A DNA stretch of 64,000 bases, from the NCBI RefSeq assembly GCF_014194695.1, contig NZ_JACIAH010000002.1:248001-312000 (forward strand), written 5' to 3'. A program made the position numbers and the translations under genes. Shown here one piece after another: positions 47,512-55,914 of the stretch (its first letter is position 1; each line of letters opens with the position of its first letter). This DNA comes from Rhizobium sp. BK399. GTDB taxonomy: Bacteria > Pseudomonadota > Alphaproteobacteria > Rhizobiales > Rhizobiaceae. Under the pieces are notes generated by a model, which worked only from the letters and a program-made list of their open reading frames with translations, was not told the DNA's origin and did no database searches.

Positions 47512-48290
47512 CGCGGATGACCTCGCGAGCCGGAATGCGAAATTATGAAGCGGACGAGTTCGGCCCGCTTCCGACCTATCTCGAGCTCGCCATGGCAACA
47601 GCGGCAGCGACCGCTTACGATGTGACGAGCGAGCAAAAAAGCCGCACGCTGCTGTCTCGTCTTTCTTTGGTCGAAAAGGCCATTGCCGTCAGCATCGCAG
47701 TTCTCGCGCTCTATGGAACGGCGTTGGTTGCCGACGGGCTCTACATCAAGGCCAAGGCCGAACTGTCGCAACTCCTCCTGAAGCGCGCCTTTGCCGCCGA
47801 GCTTCGCGGAGAAGACACCAAACCCTGGCCCTGGGCGGATTTCACGACCGAGGCAGAGGTGACCGCGCCGCGCCTCGGCAAGCATGCCATTGTCCTTTCC
47901 GGAGCTTCCGGAGAGGCGTTGGCTTTCGGTCCCGCTTGGCTCGCCAATACGCCCCAACCCGGCGATGAGGGAACCTCCGTCATCGCCGCCCATCGTGACA
48001 CGCACTTCCGTTGGCTAAGGGATGTCAAACCGGGCGACGAAATCGAGGTCACACGGCGCGACGGCAAAGTCCTGACCTTCAAGGCAGGCGAAGGCCGCGT
48101 CGTGCCCTGGGATCAGAGCGGCATCGACCCGGCAGCACAGGGCCGTCATCTCGTGCTTGCGACCTGCTGGCCTTTCGGCGCCACGGAACGCGGACCGTTG
48201 CGTTATATCGTCGAGGCCGAACTCGTCGATCCGCAGTCGACGGGCGCGATATCATCGACAAACACAAAGGCGTTATCCCAAGCAGAGTGA
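47508..48290 (+). CDS. Class GN-like sortase (proteobacterial)
   Basis: A 260-residue transpeptidase with a cytosolic N-terminus, one membrane helix (about 56-76) and a sortase domain. Catalytic residues by alignment pattern are His162 (IAAHRDTHFRWL), Cys220 (LVLATCWPFG) and Arg232 (GPLRYIVEA). The HRDTHFRW and CWPFGA sequences are typical of marine/GN-type sortases of Gram-negative bacteria, normally paired with a large VIT/VWA substrate. Here the preceding gene encodes a small LPQTA protein instead. Confidence 0.87.
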   Translation: MTRMTSRAGMRNYEADEFGPLPTYLELAMATAAATAYDVTSEQKSRTLLSRLSLVEKAIAVSIAVLALYGTALVADGLYIKAKAELSQLLLKRAFAAELRGEDTKPWPWADFTTEAEVTAPRLGKHAIVLSGASGEALAFGPAWLANTPQPGDEGTSVIAAHRDTHFRWLRDVKPGDEIEVTRRDGKVLTFKAGEGRVVPWDQSGIDPAAQGRHLVLATCWPFGATERGPLRYIVEAELVDPQSTGAISSTNTKALSQAE

Positions 48291-48334
48291 GGTTGAAGCA
48301 GGTGCACGGCGCACCACGTTGACGGGGACAGGCA

Positions 48335-49495
48335 ATGGGACGGACGATGACAACATCTGCAAAGCTTCAATTCGGATTTCTTCTCGCAACAGTGCTCTTT
48401 GCCGCCTCCTCGGGCCTCTCGGCTGAGACCGTCAAGACGAAAGCGGTCGAGGTGCAGGTCGATACGATTGCAACAGGGTTTGAGCACCCCTGGGCAGTAG
48501 AGGTACTTCCCGATGGCTCGTATCTCGTCACCGAGCGACCGGGGCGACTGCGCATCGTCCGTGACGGCAAGCTCTCTGCCCCCATTGCCGGCGTCCCTGA
48601 GGTCAGCGCCCGCAGCCAAGGCGGCTTGATGGACGTTGCGCTCGCGCCTGATTTCGCAACAAGCCGAAAGGTATTCCTGACGGCTGCGACAAGAGCCAAA
48701 GGCGGCTCTGGCACGGAGGTGTTCAGTGCCACGCTGTCAAAAGACGGCACAAGGCTGAATGACGTCAAATCCATCTTCGCGATGAAGCGCTTCACAAGCG
48801 GCAATATCCAATACGGCGCCCGCATCGCCTTCGCCAAGGACGGCTCGCTGTTCATCAGCATCGGTGACCGCGGCGACCGGGATCGTTCCCAGGACTGGAA
48901 GGATGACGCCGGCTCCATCATCCACCTCAATGCGGATGGCAGCATTCCCGATGACAATCCCTTCAAGGATGGCGTCAAGGCGCTCCCGGAAATCTGGTCG
49001 AAAGGCCACCGCAATCCGCAGGGCATCGCTTTTGATGCCGCCGACGGCAAGCTTTACACCGTTGAGCACGGCGCCCGCGGCGGTGATGAGATCAACGCCA
49101 TCGAGCCGGGCAAGAACTATGGCTGGCCAATCATCACCTATGGCCGCGACTATTCAGGAGCGGAGATCGGCGAAGGCACTGCCAAGGAAGGACTGGAGCA
49201 ACCGCTTTATTATTGGGACCCGTCCATAGCGCCGGGCGCCTTGGCAATTTATCGCGGCAAGATGTTTCCCGAATGGGACGGCAACTTTCTGGTCGCCGCG
49301 CTGAAATTCCAGCTGCTTTCGCGAATGCAGCGCGACGGTACCGGCGCTTTCGTCGCCGAGGAGCGAATGTTCGACGGTTCCTATGGCCGGATGCGGGATG
49401 TGGTCGTTGCCCCCGACGGCGCTTTGTTGATCCTTACGGACGAGGACGATGGTTCTTTGCTGAGAATCTCGCGAGCGCCAGCCAACAATGGCTAG
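48335..49495 (+). CDS. PQQ-dependent (soluble) aldose sugar dehydrogenase, periplasmic
   Basis: A 386-residue protein with a signal peptide (about 1-30) and a six-bladed beta-propeller of the YliI/glucose-sorbosone dehydrogenase family. GFEHPWAVEVLPDGSYLVTERPGRLRI and GHRNPQGIAFDAADGKLYTVEHGARGGDEIN contain family signatures, including the active-site His/Arg region (GHRNPQG) and a calcium-site Gly-Asp segment. It probably oxidises aldoses with PQQ. The stop is 8 nt from the convergent DUF3052 stop. Confidence 0.93.
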   Translation: MGRTMTTSAKLQFGFLLATVLFAASSGLSAETVKTKAVEVQVDTIATGFEHPWAVEVLPDGSYLVTERPGRLRIVRDGKLSAPIAGVPEVSARSQGGLMDVALAPDFATSRKVFLTAATRAKGGSGTEVFSATLSKDGTRLNDVKSIFAMKRFTSGNIQYGARIAFAKDGSLFISIGDRGDRDRSQDWKDDAGSIIHLNADGSIPDDNPFKDGVKALPEIWSKGHRNPQGIAFDAADGKLYTVEHGARGGDEINAIEPGKNYGWPIITYGRDYSGAEIGEGTAKEGLEQPLYYWDPSIAPGALAIYRGKMFPEWDGNFLVAALKFQLLSRMQRDGTGAFVAEERMFDGSYGRMRDVVVAPDGALLILTDEDDGSLLRISRAPANNG

Positions 49496-49503
49496 TGGGA
49501 GGC

Positions 49504-49986
49504 CTATAGCCCGGCGCGCAGGTCCTTTCGGATCACGAACTTCAAGCCGGACCATGTCTTGTCAATAGCGCAGACTTTGACGTCGACCATGCCCAGAGGC
49601 AGGAAGATCGTTCGCAGCACGTCTTCGGTGACCGTCGTCGAAACCCGCGCGGCTTTCTTGGGCCAGGAAATCCATAGCATCCCGTCCGGTTTCACAGCGG
49701 TTGAGAGAGCTAAAGCCATATCCTCCAGGACCGGCCGGCCTGTTTCGAAAACGTGGATGTAGTCGAAGCGACGCTCGACCACTGATGGCAACGCTGTCTC
49801 GATCGAGGAGAAACGCCCAAAGGTTTCTATCTCGGCAATCTCGGGCACGCCGATCAGCAATGCCGCCTGCCCCTCCCTCAAGCCCAGCTTTCGCGTGAGC
49901 GAACTGCCCGAATATCCCGCCGGCGCATCGCCCTGCTGCCGTGCCGCAGCTTTTTCGTCCAGCGATGAAACCGCTTTCGTGGTCAT
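49504..49986 (-). CDS. DUF3052-like protein
   Basis: A 160-residue protein with an unstructured basic/polar N-terminus and a conserved core (YSGSSLTRKLGLREGQAALLIGVPEIAEIE... PDGMLWISWPKKAARV... GLKFVIRKDLRAGL) resembling DUF3052 proteins of unknown function. The chosen ATG gives MTTKAVSSLDEK, with weak AGAGAG upstream. It is divergent from the EamA transporter with 104 nt between starts. Confidence 0.8.
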   Translation of the reverse strand: MTTKAVSSLDEKAAARQQGDAPAGYSGSSLTRKLGLREGQAALLIGVPEIAEIETFGRFSSIETALPSVVERRFDYIHVFETGRPVLEDMALALSTAVKPDGMLWISWPKKAARVSTTVTEDVLRTIFLPLGMVDVKVCAIDKTWSGLKFVIRKDLRAGL

Positions 49987-50090
49987 CCGTTTGCTCTCTG
50001 CGCTGCAAGGAATAGCGACATTCTTCACCCTTGCTCGAACGAAAGGCAACTGCTAACGCTCGGCATACTCTCTCCCGAACCGAGGATGAA

Positions 50091-51005
50091 ATGACGCGCA
50101 TTCAGGCGAACCTCCTTCTATTGCTTGCAGCTGCCATCTGGGGCGGCGGCTTTGTCGCGCAGTCGACGGCAATGAAGGCGATCGGCCCGTTCTGGTTCAT
50201 TGGCCTGCGCTTTATGATCGCCGCCGTAGCGGTTCTGCCGTTCATGCTGTTCGAGGCACGCAAGGCGCCGGTTGCGACCGCGCCGCGGCATCTCAAGCTC
50301 TATCTGCTGACCGGTCTTGCGCTGTTCGGGGGCGCAGCTACCCAACAGATCGGCCTGCAGACAACGACGGTGACGAATTCGAGCTTCATCACCGGTCTCT
50401 ATGTCGTCATCGTGCCATTGATCGCCGTCGTTTTCCTACGCCGTTCTCCGCACTGGATCATCTGGCCGGGTGCGCTCATGGCCGTTTCGGGTATCTACCT
50501 ACTATCCGGCGGGCAACTCTCGGCATTGACGACGGGCGACCTGCTAACAGTCGTTTGCGCAATATTCTGGGCCGGACAGATCACGCTGGCCGGGATCACG
50601 GTGTCCGAGACCGGTCGCCCGCTGGCGCTCTCAACGGCCCAGTTTGCCGTCACCGGCGCCTGCGCCCTCGCCGTCGCTGTGGTTAGCGAGCCAATCAGCT
50701 GGGCGGCGATATGGGCCGCTGCCCCCGAGATCCTCTATGTCGGGATATTCTCCTCGGGTGTCGCCTTCTCGCTGCAGATTATCGGCCAACGCTACACCAC
50801 CCCTTCACAGGCGGCGATCTTCCTGTCCGCCGAAGCGCTTTTTGGCGCCTCGCTTGGCGCCCTGCTGCTGGGCGAAACCATGCCGCCACTCGGCTATATC
50901 GGCTGCGCGCTGATGTTTACAGCGATGCTATTGGTTGAAGTGGTCCCCGAAATAGCGCGCCGTCGCGCTTCCGACAGGTTGAAACCGAGCCCAAATTTGG
51001 GTTGA
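50091..51005 (+). CDS. EamA/DMT family transporter
   Basis: A 304-residue inner-membrane protein with two EamA repeats, about ten helices. The first starts NLLLLLAAAIWGGGFVAQSTAMKAIGPFWFIGLRF, the second near TTGDLLTVVCAIFWAGQITLAGI, and the end is SQAAIFLSAEALFGASLGALLLGETMPPLGYIGCALMFTAMLLVEV. Members export metabolites or amino acids, but the substrate is unknown. GAGG lies five bases before the ATG. Confidence 0.93.
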   Translation: MTRIQANLLLLLAAAIWGGGFVAQSTAMKAIGPFWFIGLRFMIAAVAVLPFMLFEARKAPVATAPRHLKLYLLTGLALFGGAATQQIGLQTTTVTNSSFITGLYVVIVPLIAVVFLRRSPHWIIWPGALMAVSGIYLLSGGQLSALTTGDLLTVVCAIFWAGQITLAGITVSETGRPLALSTAQFAVTGACALAVAVVSEPISWAAIWAAAPEILYVGIFSSGVAFSLQIIGQRYTTPSQAAIFLSAEALFGASLGALLLGETMPPLGYIGCALMFTAMLLVEVVPEIARRRASDRLKPSPNLG

Positions 51006-51470
51006 ACGCCCGGAAAAGAAAAAAACTTTAGCTTTTACGCAGTCGCGTTAACGTTGCATTTTTGGGAAAATCTGCTCCCAAATTATATTGCTAACGATGT
51101 AAACCGTTAAACTCTGGCGCCTAACGACCGATTTTTTGCTTTAAGGGCGTGAAAATGCTGCCCAGAGGCGCTTCTCGGCACAGAGGCGTTAAAAAACTTT
51201 TGCTTGCCAAAATTTAATAATCGCAGCACTCTCGCCGTGTTCGGGCATTTTGCGAGCATGGGAAGTCCTTGAGAATGTGCGCGCCGGAGACGCTAAAATT
51301 CCGGTCAACCAGTTCCGAGAAAACGGGCGTCAGTCCCGTGGTGAGCTTGGTTGTGCTAGAGGGGACCTTTTTCTCACATTTCAATAATTGCCTGCTAACG
51401 TCTCCGTGAGGAGGCAATATCAGTGATGCTGCCCGTGTGGATGGCGGGCAGAGATAAAAGGACCTGACGC
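51006..51470. other. Long intergenic region and structured leader of the cold-shock gene
   Basis: No plausible ORF over 465 nt. An inverted repeat TTTGGGA/TCCCAAA lies at 51061-51082. Just before cspA are two stem-loops: ATTGCCT/AGGCAAT (51387-51418) and CTGCCCG/CGGGCAG (51429-51451); AAAGGA follows eight bases before the ATG. This organisation (long leader, stems ahead of the ribosome-binding site) is typical of cspA mRNA, which refolds in the cold. The promoter is not certain. Confidence 0.5.
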
Positions 51471-51686
51471 ATGGCCGAGACTGGCACAGTAAAATTCTTC
51501 AACACCGACAAAGGTTTTGGCTTTATCAAGCCGGACAAGGGCGGCGCGGACATCTTTGTACACATTTCTGCCGTTCAGGCTTCTGGCTTGGCCGGACTGA
51601 CGGAAAATCAGAAGGTTAGCTTCGACACGGAGCCGGATCGCCGCGGCAAGGGCCCCAAGGCTGTCAACCTGCAGATTGCAGGCTGA
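51471..51686 (+). CDS. cspA: Cold-shock protein (CspA family)
   Basis: A 71-residue single OB-fold RNA chaperone: GTVKFFNTDKGFGFIKP (RNP1-like) and DIFVHISAVQ (RNP2-like). It binds single-stranded nucleic acid and melts mRNA secondary structure. It is preceded by a long structured leader and followed by an intrinsic terminator, so it forms a single-gene unit. Whether this copy is cold-induced or constitutive is not shown by the sequence. Confidence 0.96.
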   Translation: MAETGTVKFFNTDKGFGFIKPDKGGADIFVHISAVQASGLAGLTENQKVSFDTEPDRRGKGPKAVNLQIAG

Positions 51687-51717
51687 GCCTCCAGCCAACG
51701 CTGTCAATTCGAGTTGA

Positions 51718-51741
51718 AGCCCGGCAGCGATGCCGGGTTTT
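51718..51741 (+). terminator. Intrinsic terminator of cspA
   Basis: CCCGGCA-GCGA-TGCCGGG followed by TTTT. Confidence 0.85.
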
Positions 51742-51827
51742 GTCATTCAGCCTGCATTCACCTCGCGGCCCTTACCTTGCCATCATCAAGGTGCAGAACC
51801 GGAATCGGTTAAAACAGGGAAAGACAA

Positions 51828-52238
51828 ATGAATAGGTTTGCCAAGGCGCTCTTCATGACGGCAACTGCTGCTGCCCTCACGGTGTCATCGATCGGCGTTG
51901 CATCGGCTGGTGATTGGCATCGTCATCATCACGGCGGCGACGACGCGCTCGTTGGCGGCGCCGTCGGTCTTGCAACCGGTCTGATCGTTGGCTCTGCTAT
52001 TGCCAGCGCCCCGCGCTACGACGAGCCGCGCTACATCGACCCGCCTTATGAGCCGGGATACGAAGACGCTCCGGTCTATCGCGCTGCCCCGGCTCGCTAT
52101 TATCGTCCAGTTGCCGACGTCGAGCCATGGACTCCGCAGTGGGAGCGCTATTGCTCATACCGCTACCGCTCCTTCGACCCGCGCAGCGGCACCTATATCG
52201 GCTACGACGGTCGCAGCCATTTCTGCACGGCCGGCTGA
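51828..52238 (+). CDS. BA14K-like secreted protein
   Basis: A 136-residue protein with a signal peptide (about 1-27, ending GVASAG). A His-rich start (GDWHRHHHGGDD), a Gly-rich hydrophobic segment (ALVGGAVGLATGLIVGSAIA), a Pro/Tyr-rich linker, and the C-terminal domain ERYCSYRYRSFDPRSGTYIGYDGRSHFC mark the BA14K family, named for a Brucella immunogenic protein with lectin-like activity. It is likely envelope-located. A terminator follows. Confidence 0.9.
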   Translation: MNRFAKALFMTATAAALTVSSIGVASAGDWHRHHHGGDDALVGGAVGLATGLIVGSAIASAPRYDEPRYIDPPYEPGYEDAPVYRAAPARYYRPVADVEPWTPQWERYCSYRYRSFDPRSGTYIGYDGRSHFCTAG

Positions 52239-52263
52239 TCGACCAGCTGCATAATCGAGCACG

Positions 52264-52296
52264 AAGCGCCGCCTCTCAGCGGCGCTTTTGTTTTTT
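52264..52296 (+). terminator. Intrinsic terminator of the BA14K-like gene
   Basis: AAGCGCCGC-CTCTCA-GCGGCGCTT followed by TTGTTTTTT. Confidence 0.9.
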
Positions 52297-52301
52297 GATG
52301 A

Positions 52302-52949
52302 TCAGATTCCCTGCAGGAAGGGGTTGCTGCGGCGTTCGTCGCCAATCCGGCTGCCTGGCCCGTGACCGCAAATGAAGCCGACGTCGTCGCCGAGCGGTAA
52401 AACTTTGTCCCGGATGGAGTCGATCAGTTGCTGGTGATTACCTCCCGGCAGATCCGTTCGACCGATCGAGCCGTTGAAAAGGACATCACCCAGATGAGCG
52501 AAATTCTGCACGCGATTGAAGTAGATGACATGCCCCGGTGCGTGACCCGGAGTGTGATACACCTCGAACTCGTGGCTGCCGAAGGAAACCTTGTCGCCAT
52601 CCTTCAGCCAGCGATCCGGAACGACGTCCTGCATACCGGGCGGTAAACCATATTTCTGCGCCTGCATCTCAATCCGCTGCAGTAGTGGAAGGTCGTCCTC
52701 GTGCGGACCGACGATCTCGATGCCTAAGGCCTCCTTGAGTTCCTTTGCCCCGCCAGCGTGGTCGAGGTGACCGTGTGTTAGCCAAATCGCCTTGATGTTA
52801 AGCGCGTTCGCCGTGATGGCCTGCAGGATTGCTGGGACGTCCCCACCGGGATCGACCACGACGCCTTCCTTGGTTTCCGGATCGAATAGGATCGTGCAGT
52901 TCTGTTGAAAGGGTGTCACCGGAATAATACCGGCCTGGAGCATGCCCAT
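52302..52949 (-). CDS. Metallo-beta-lactamase fold hydrolase (glyoxalase II-like, YcbL type)
   Basis: A 215-residue MBL-fold protein with the metal motif THGHLDHAGG, further ligands in YHTPGHAPGHV, GDVLFNGSIGRTD and the C-terminal HGPGS. The size and FQQNCTILFDPETKEGVVVDPGGD start match YcbL-type class II glyoxalases, which hydrolyse S-lactoylglutathione-type thioesters. GAGG lies five bases before the chosen ATG; the frame continues to 53000. Confidence 0.92.
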   Translation of the reverse strand: MGMLQAGIIPVTPFQQNCTILFDPETKEGVVVDPGGDVPAILQAITANALNIKAIWLTHGHLDHAGGAKELKEALGIEIVGPHEDDLPLLQRIEMQAQKYGLPPGMQDVVPDRWLKDGDKVSFGSHEFEVYHTPGHAPGHVIYFNRVQNFAHLGDVLFNGSIGRTDLPGGNHQQLIDSIRDKVLPLGDDVGFICGHGPGSRIGDERRSNPFLQGI

Positions 52950-53184
52950 GAGTGCCTCGCTTGTCTCTGTCCCGCATTCGTATAGTCCGAAACGTCGCAA
53001 CGAGCAGCCCGCGATTTATTGGGTGCTGCGTCAGGTCACGGGAGGCTTACTCCATTCGGCGTTCAGTCACCAGTCGCGATGGAGTTTAACACGTCGATAC
53101 AATCGTTTACCGGCGAAGGGCAAGCAGGGGGAACCTCGTCATACTCCAAACGTTACCTGCCTGTGTAAGACAAGGAGAAACGAG

Positions 53185-53796
53185 ATGACCTTCAAGCGAA
53201 ATCTATTCCTAGCTGGGGCGATCGTCGTGGGAAGCGCCGGTTTTGCCCAGGCGGAAATGGTTGCGACGGCCATCAACGATCTGAACGTTCGTGCCGGCCC
53301 TGGCCCTCAGTATCCCGCTGTCGGCGTAGCGCCGCGCGGCTCGCAGGCAATGTTGGATGGCTGCATCCAGGGAAGCCGCTGGTGCCGGGTTGACGTCGGC
53401 GGTGTCCGCGGCTGGGTCTATGCGCAGTATCTGCAAGTCGAGCAGGCTGGCAGCACGGTCGTCGTCGAGCAACATCAGTCGGAACTTGGCGTTCCTGTCG
53501 TGACTTATGAAACGACCGCAAGCGTCGCTCCAGCTGACCCGGCACCAGGCGACGAGCTGCTGGGACCGGTCGGTTCCGTAGAGGCGATTAGCCCGCCGGA
53601 AACAGTCACGACCTACGTCCAGACCAACCCGGCCCAGACCGTACGTCTCGGCGGTGATGTCGTGGTCGGCGCCTCCGTGCCCAATGACGTGACGTTCCAG
53701 GAAATTCCGGACTATCAGTATCGATATGTCCGCATCAATGATCGCCCGGTTCTTGTCGATCCCGGCACCCGTCGCATCGTCTACGTCTACAACTGA
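53185..53796 (+). CDS. Secreted SH3-domain (DUF1236-type) protein
   Basis: A 203-residue protein with a signal peptide (MTFKRNLFLAGAIVVGSAGFAQA), an SH3_3 domain (about 24-85: ATAINDLNVRAGPGPQYPAVGVAPRGSQAML...WVYAQYLQV), a low-complexity linker, and a DUF1236-like C-terminus (YQYRYVRINDRPVLVDPGTRRIVYVYN). It is probably periplasmic and may bind peptidoglycan or another wall component. AAGGAG precedes the ATG. A terminator lies 20 nt after the stop. Confidence 0.9.
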   Translation: MTFKRNLFLAGAIVVGSAGFAQAEMVATAINDLNVRAGPGPQYPAVGVAPRGSQAMLDGCIQGSRWCRVDVGGVRGWVYAQYLQVEQAGSTVVVEQHQSELGVPVVTYETTASVAPADPAPGDELLGPVGSVEAISPPETVTTYVQTNPAQTVRLGGDVVVGASVPNDVTFQEIPDYQYRYVRINDRPVLVDPGTRRIVYVYN

Positions 53797-53815
53797 CCGC
53801 GATGCACAAGATGAA

Positions 53816-53840
53816 AAGGCGCTTTCGGGCGCCTTTTTTT
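53816..53840 (+). terminator. Intrinsic terminator of the SH3-domain gene
   Basis: AAGGCGC-TTTCGG-GCGCCTT followed by TTTTT. Confidence 0.9.
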
Positions 53841-54031
53841 GTTGACGGACGCAAGGAAGCTTCCCGCATGAGTTGCTTTCTATTTCAAGTTTCATTCAAT
53901 CATGATAAGATACTGAAATTCAGACGATATCCCTGCTCCCGGTCGGACGTCGGATCGCCTGTATGGCTGGCGATCCATTCAGACCGCGCAGCCGGCAGAG
54001 GCGTTTTGAGGAAACGCGAAGGAGGGAAATC

Positions 54032-54298
54032 GTGGAAGCCTTATTGCCTATCATCACGCAAGCGATCGCAGGCGCCGTCGGCGGCAATGTCGCAAGCGGC
54101 GCGTTGAAGCAGGTTGCAATCAATGCCGTTGCCCGGACGATCGCCGGTGCAATCGGTGGCATCGGCGGCGGCATGCTGCTCAGCATGGTCGGCGGCGAAG
54201 CGGCAATGACCGGCCTGATCGCCGATGGTATCGGCGGCCTGATCGGCGGCGGTATCCTGTCGACGATCGTCGGCGCGGTGGCCGCTCGCGCCAGGTAG
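54032..54298 (+). CDS. Small Gly/Ala-rich membrane protein
   Basis: An 88-residue protein starting at GTG, with GGAGGG five bases upstream. It is almost entirely small and hydrophobic (EALLPIITQAIAGAVGGNVASGALKQVAINAVARTIAGAIGGIGGGML...GLIADGIGGLIGGGILSTIVGAVAARAR), with GxxxG-like repeats that suggest glycine-zipper helices in a membrane. I do not recognise the family. Frames in other registers are worse. A function cannot be inferred. Confidence 0.65.
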   Translation: MEALLPIITQAIAGAVGGNVASGALKQVAINAVARTIAGAIGGIGGGMLLSMVGGEAAMTGLIADGIGGLIGGGILSTIVGAVAARAR

Positions 54299-54686
54299 AC
54301 AGAGCAACGAAAACGGTCGCGCCTCCAGGAAAGCGGCCGCTCTCTTGCCATCAGATCACTCGGCCGCTACCGCGGCCGGGTACATTCCTTTCATGTGGCG
54401 TTCGTCAACGGTTCGTGATCGTCGCGAACTTAATCCATCTCGCGCTCGCCTGCGCCCGCACGCCATTGCTGTTGATTGTTGTCCCCAATACGTTTTATCC
54501 ACTCACGTAGGGGAAATTACGCATTGTTGTGAAGTTTGCGAAGTCGGTCCAAATTCCGGTGGAATGGCGTCCTCTTCCGTCTTTGCAACGCGTGGGGAAG
54601 CTAGCAGCGCGCGAAGATATGTCGCCGATACTGACATATTCACGAGAGCTTCCCACAAGGTGCGCAACAAGAAAGGAAATGCCAAA
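54299..54686. other. Intergenic region upstream of the MarR gene with a candidate operator
   Basis: No credible ORF. A candidate promoter TTGATT (54472-54477)-N17-TTATCC (54495-54500) precedes the MarR gene. ATATGTC (54617-54623) and GACATAT (54633-54639) form a perfect 7-bp inverted repeat with 9-nt spacing, 48 nt before the MarR start, a plausible autoregulatory site. Confidence 0.45.
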
Positions 54687-55184
54687 TTGGCACGCCAGAC
54701 GAGCCCGAAGACGGGCAAGCCGGAACCGTTGAAACTGCCGATGGAGAACACGGAAACCATCGATTTTGAGATCATCGAGCTTCTGTTCTTTTCCTATCGT
54801 GACTTCGTTTCCGATCCCGACGCCATCTTGGCGGAGATCGGCTTCGGGCGGGCGCACCACCGTGTCGTTCATTTCGTTAACCGCAACCCGGGCATGACAG
54901 TTGCCGATCTGCTGGATACGTTGAAGATTACCAAGCAGAGTCTTGCAAGAGTGCTCAAACAACTCATCGATTCGGGGTATATTCGTCAGATTGCGGGGCC
55001 TGAAGACAGGCGGCAGCGCAAGCTCTATCCTACCAAGCTGGGGCGCGAGCTTGCTCTTGCTCTGGCAGAGCCGCAATCGCGCCGTATTGAGAGAGCATTC
55101 GACGGGGCTTCTCCGGAGGTACGGGAAGGCATAAAGGCCTTCCTCAAGGGTATGCGGAACAGACCAAACTCGAGAGCAGATTGA
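54687..55184 (+). CDS. petP: MarR family regulator (PetP-like)
   Basis: A 165-residue regulator. Residues from IDFEIIELLFFSYRDFVSDPDAILAEIGFGRAHHRVVHFVNRNPGMTVADLLDTLKITKQSLARVLKQLIDSGYIRQIAGPEDRRQRKLYPT have the MarR wHTH. I chose TTG 54687 (MARQTSPKTG) with AAGGA nine bases upstream; ATG 54742 would give a shorter form and 54564 a longer one. It directly abuts the response-regulator ATG. The name follows petP-petR of Rhodobacter capsulatus, from memory, and is moderate in certainty. Confidence 0.8.
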   Translation: MARQTSPKTGKPEPLKLPMENTETIDFEIIELLFFSYRDFVSDPDAILAEIGFGRAHHRVVHFVNRNPGMTVADLLDTLKITKQSLARVLKQLIDSGYIRQIAGPEDRRQRKLYPTKLGRELALALAEPQSRRIERAFDGASPEVREGIKAFLKGMRNRPNSRAD

Positions 55185-55886
55185 ATGGCGACAAAGACAG
55201 TGATTTCGGACGACGCTGCGCACTTGCTTGTTGTGGATGACGACACGCGTATCCGCGCCCTGCTCAACCGCTATTTGACCGAGAACGGCTTCAGGGTGAC
55301 GGTGGCCGCGGATGGCGCTGAGGCCCAGCGCAAGCTCGCCGGCTTGGATTTCGACCTCATCATCATGGACGTCATGATGCCCGGCGATTCGGGCATCGAA
55401 GTAACCAAGGGTCTGCGCACGATCAAGAACGTGCCGATCATCATGCTGACGGCGCTGGCGGAATCGGGCAGCCGTATCGCCGGGCTGGAGGCTGGCGCCG
55501 ACGATTATCTGGCGAAGCCCTTCGATCCCCGCGAACTCGTTTTGCGCGTCAACAATATCCTGCGCCGCAATGTCTCGAGCGATGCGCCGAAGATCGAACA
55601 GGTGATGTTCGGACCATACACATTCTCGTTGACACGCAAGGAACTGAAGAAGGCCTCCGAAGTCGTTCGGCTGACGGATCGCGAGCAGGAAATCATGCTG
55701 CTGTTCGCCAAGCGCGCCGGCGATACCATTCCGCGGCATGAGCTCATCGGCAACGATGTCGAAGTCGGCGAGCGCACCATCGATGTGCAGATCAATCGGC
55801 TGCGACGCAAGATCGAGGACGATCCCGCAAATCCGGTCTGGCTGCAGACGGTTCGTGGTATAGGATACCGGCTGAGCATCGATTGA
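55185..55886 (+). CDS. petR: OmpR-type response regulator (PetR-like)
   Basis: A 233-residue response regulator with the receiver domain (phospho-acceptor Asp62, Lys111 in LAKPFDP) and a C-terminal winged DNA-binding domain (VVRLTDREQEIMLLFAKRAGDTIPRHELIG...RTIDVQINRLRRKIEDDPANPVWLQTVRGIGYRLS). It starts on the base after the MarR stop, so the genes are coupled. It belongs to the PetR/CenR-type group; in R. capsulatus petR is needed for cytochrome bc1, but the target here is unknown. Confidence 0.92.
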   Translation: MATKTVISDDAAHLLVVDDDTRIRALLNRYLTENGFRVTVAADGAEAQRKLAGLDFDLIIMDVMMPGDSGIEVTKGLRTIKNVPIIMLTALAESGSRIAGLEAGADDYLAKPFDPRELVLRVNNILRRNVSSDAPKIEQVMFGPYTFSLTRKELKKASEVVRLTDREQEIMLLFAKRAGDTIPRHELIGNDVEVGERTIDVQINRLRRKIEDDPANPVWLQTVRGIGYRLSID

Positions 55887-55914
55887 CAGTCGCAACCCCA
55901 GGATCAGCGACCAT

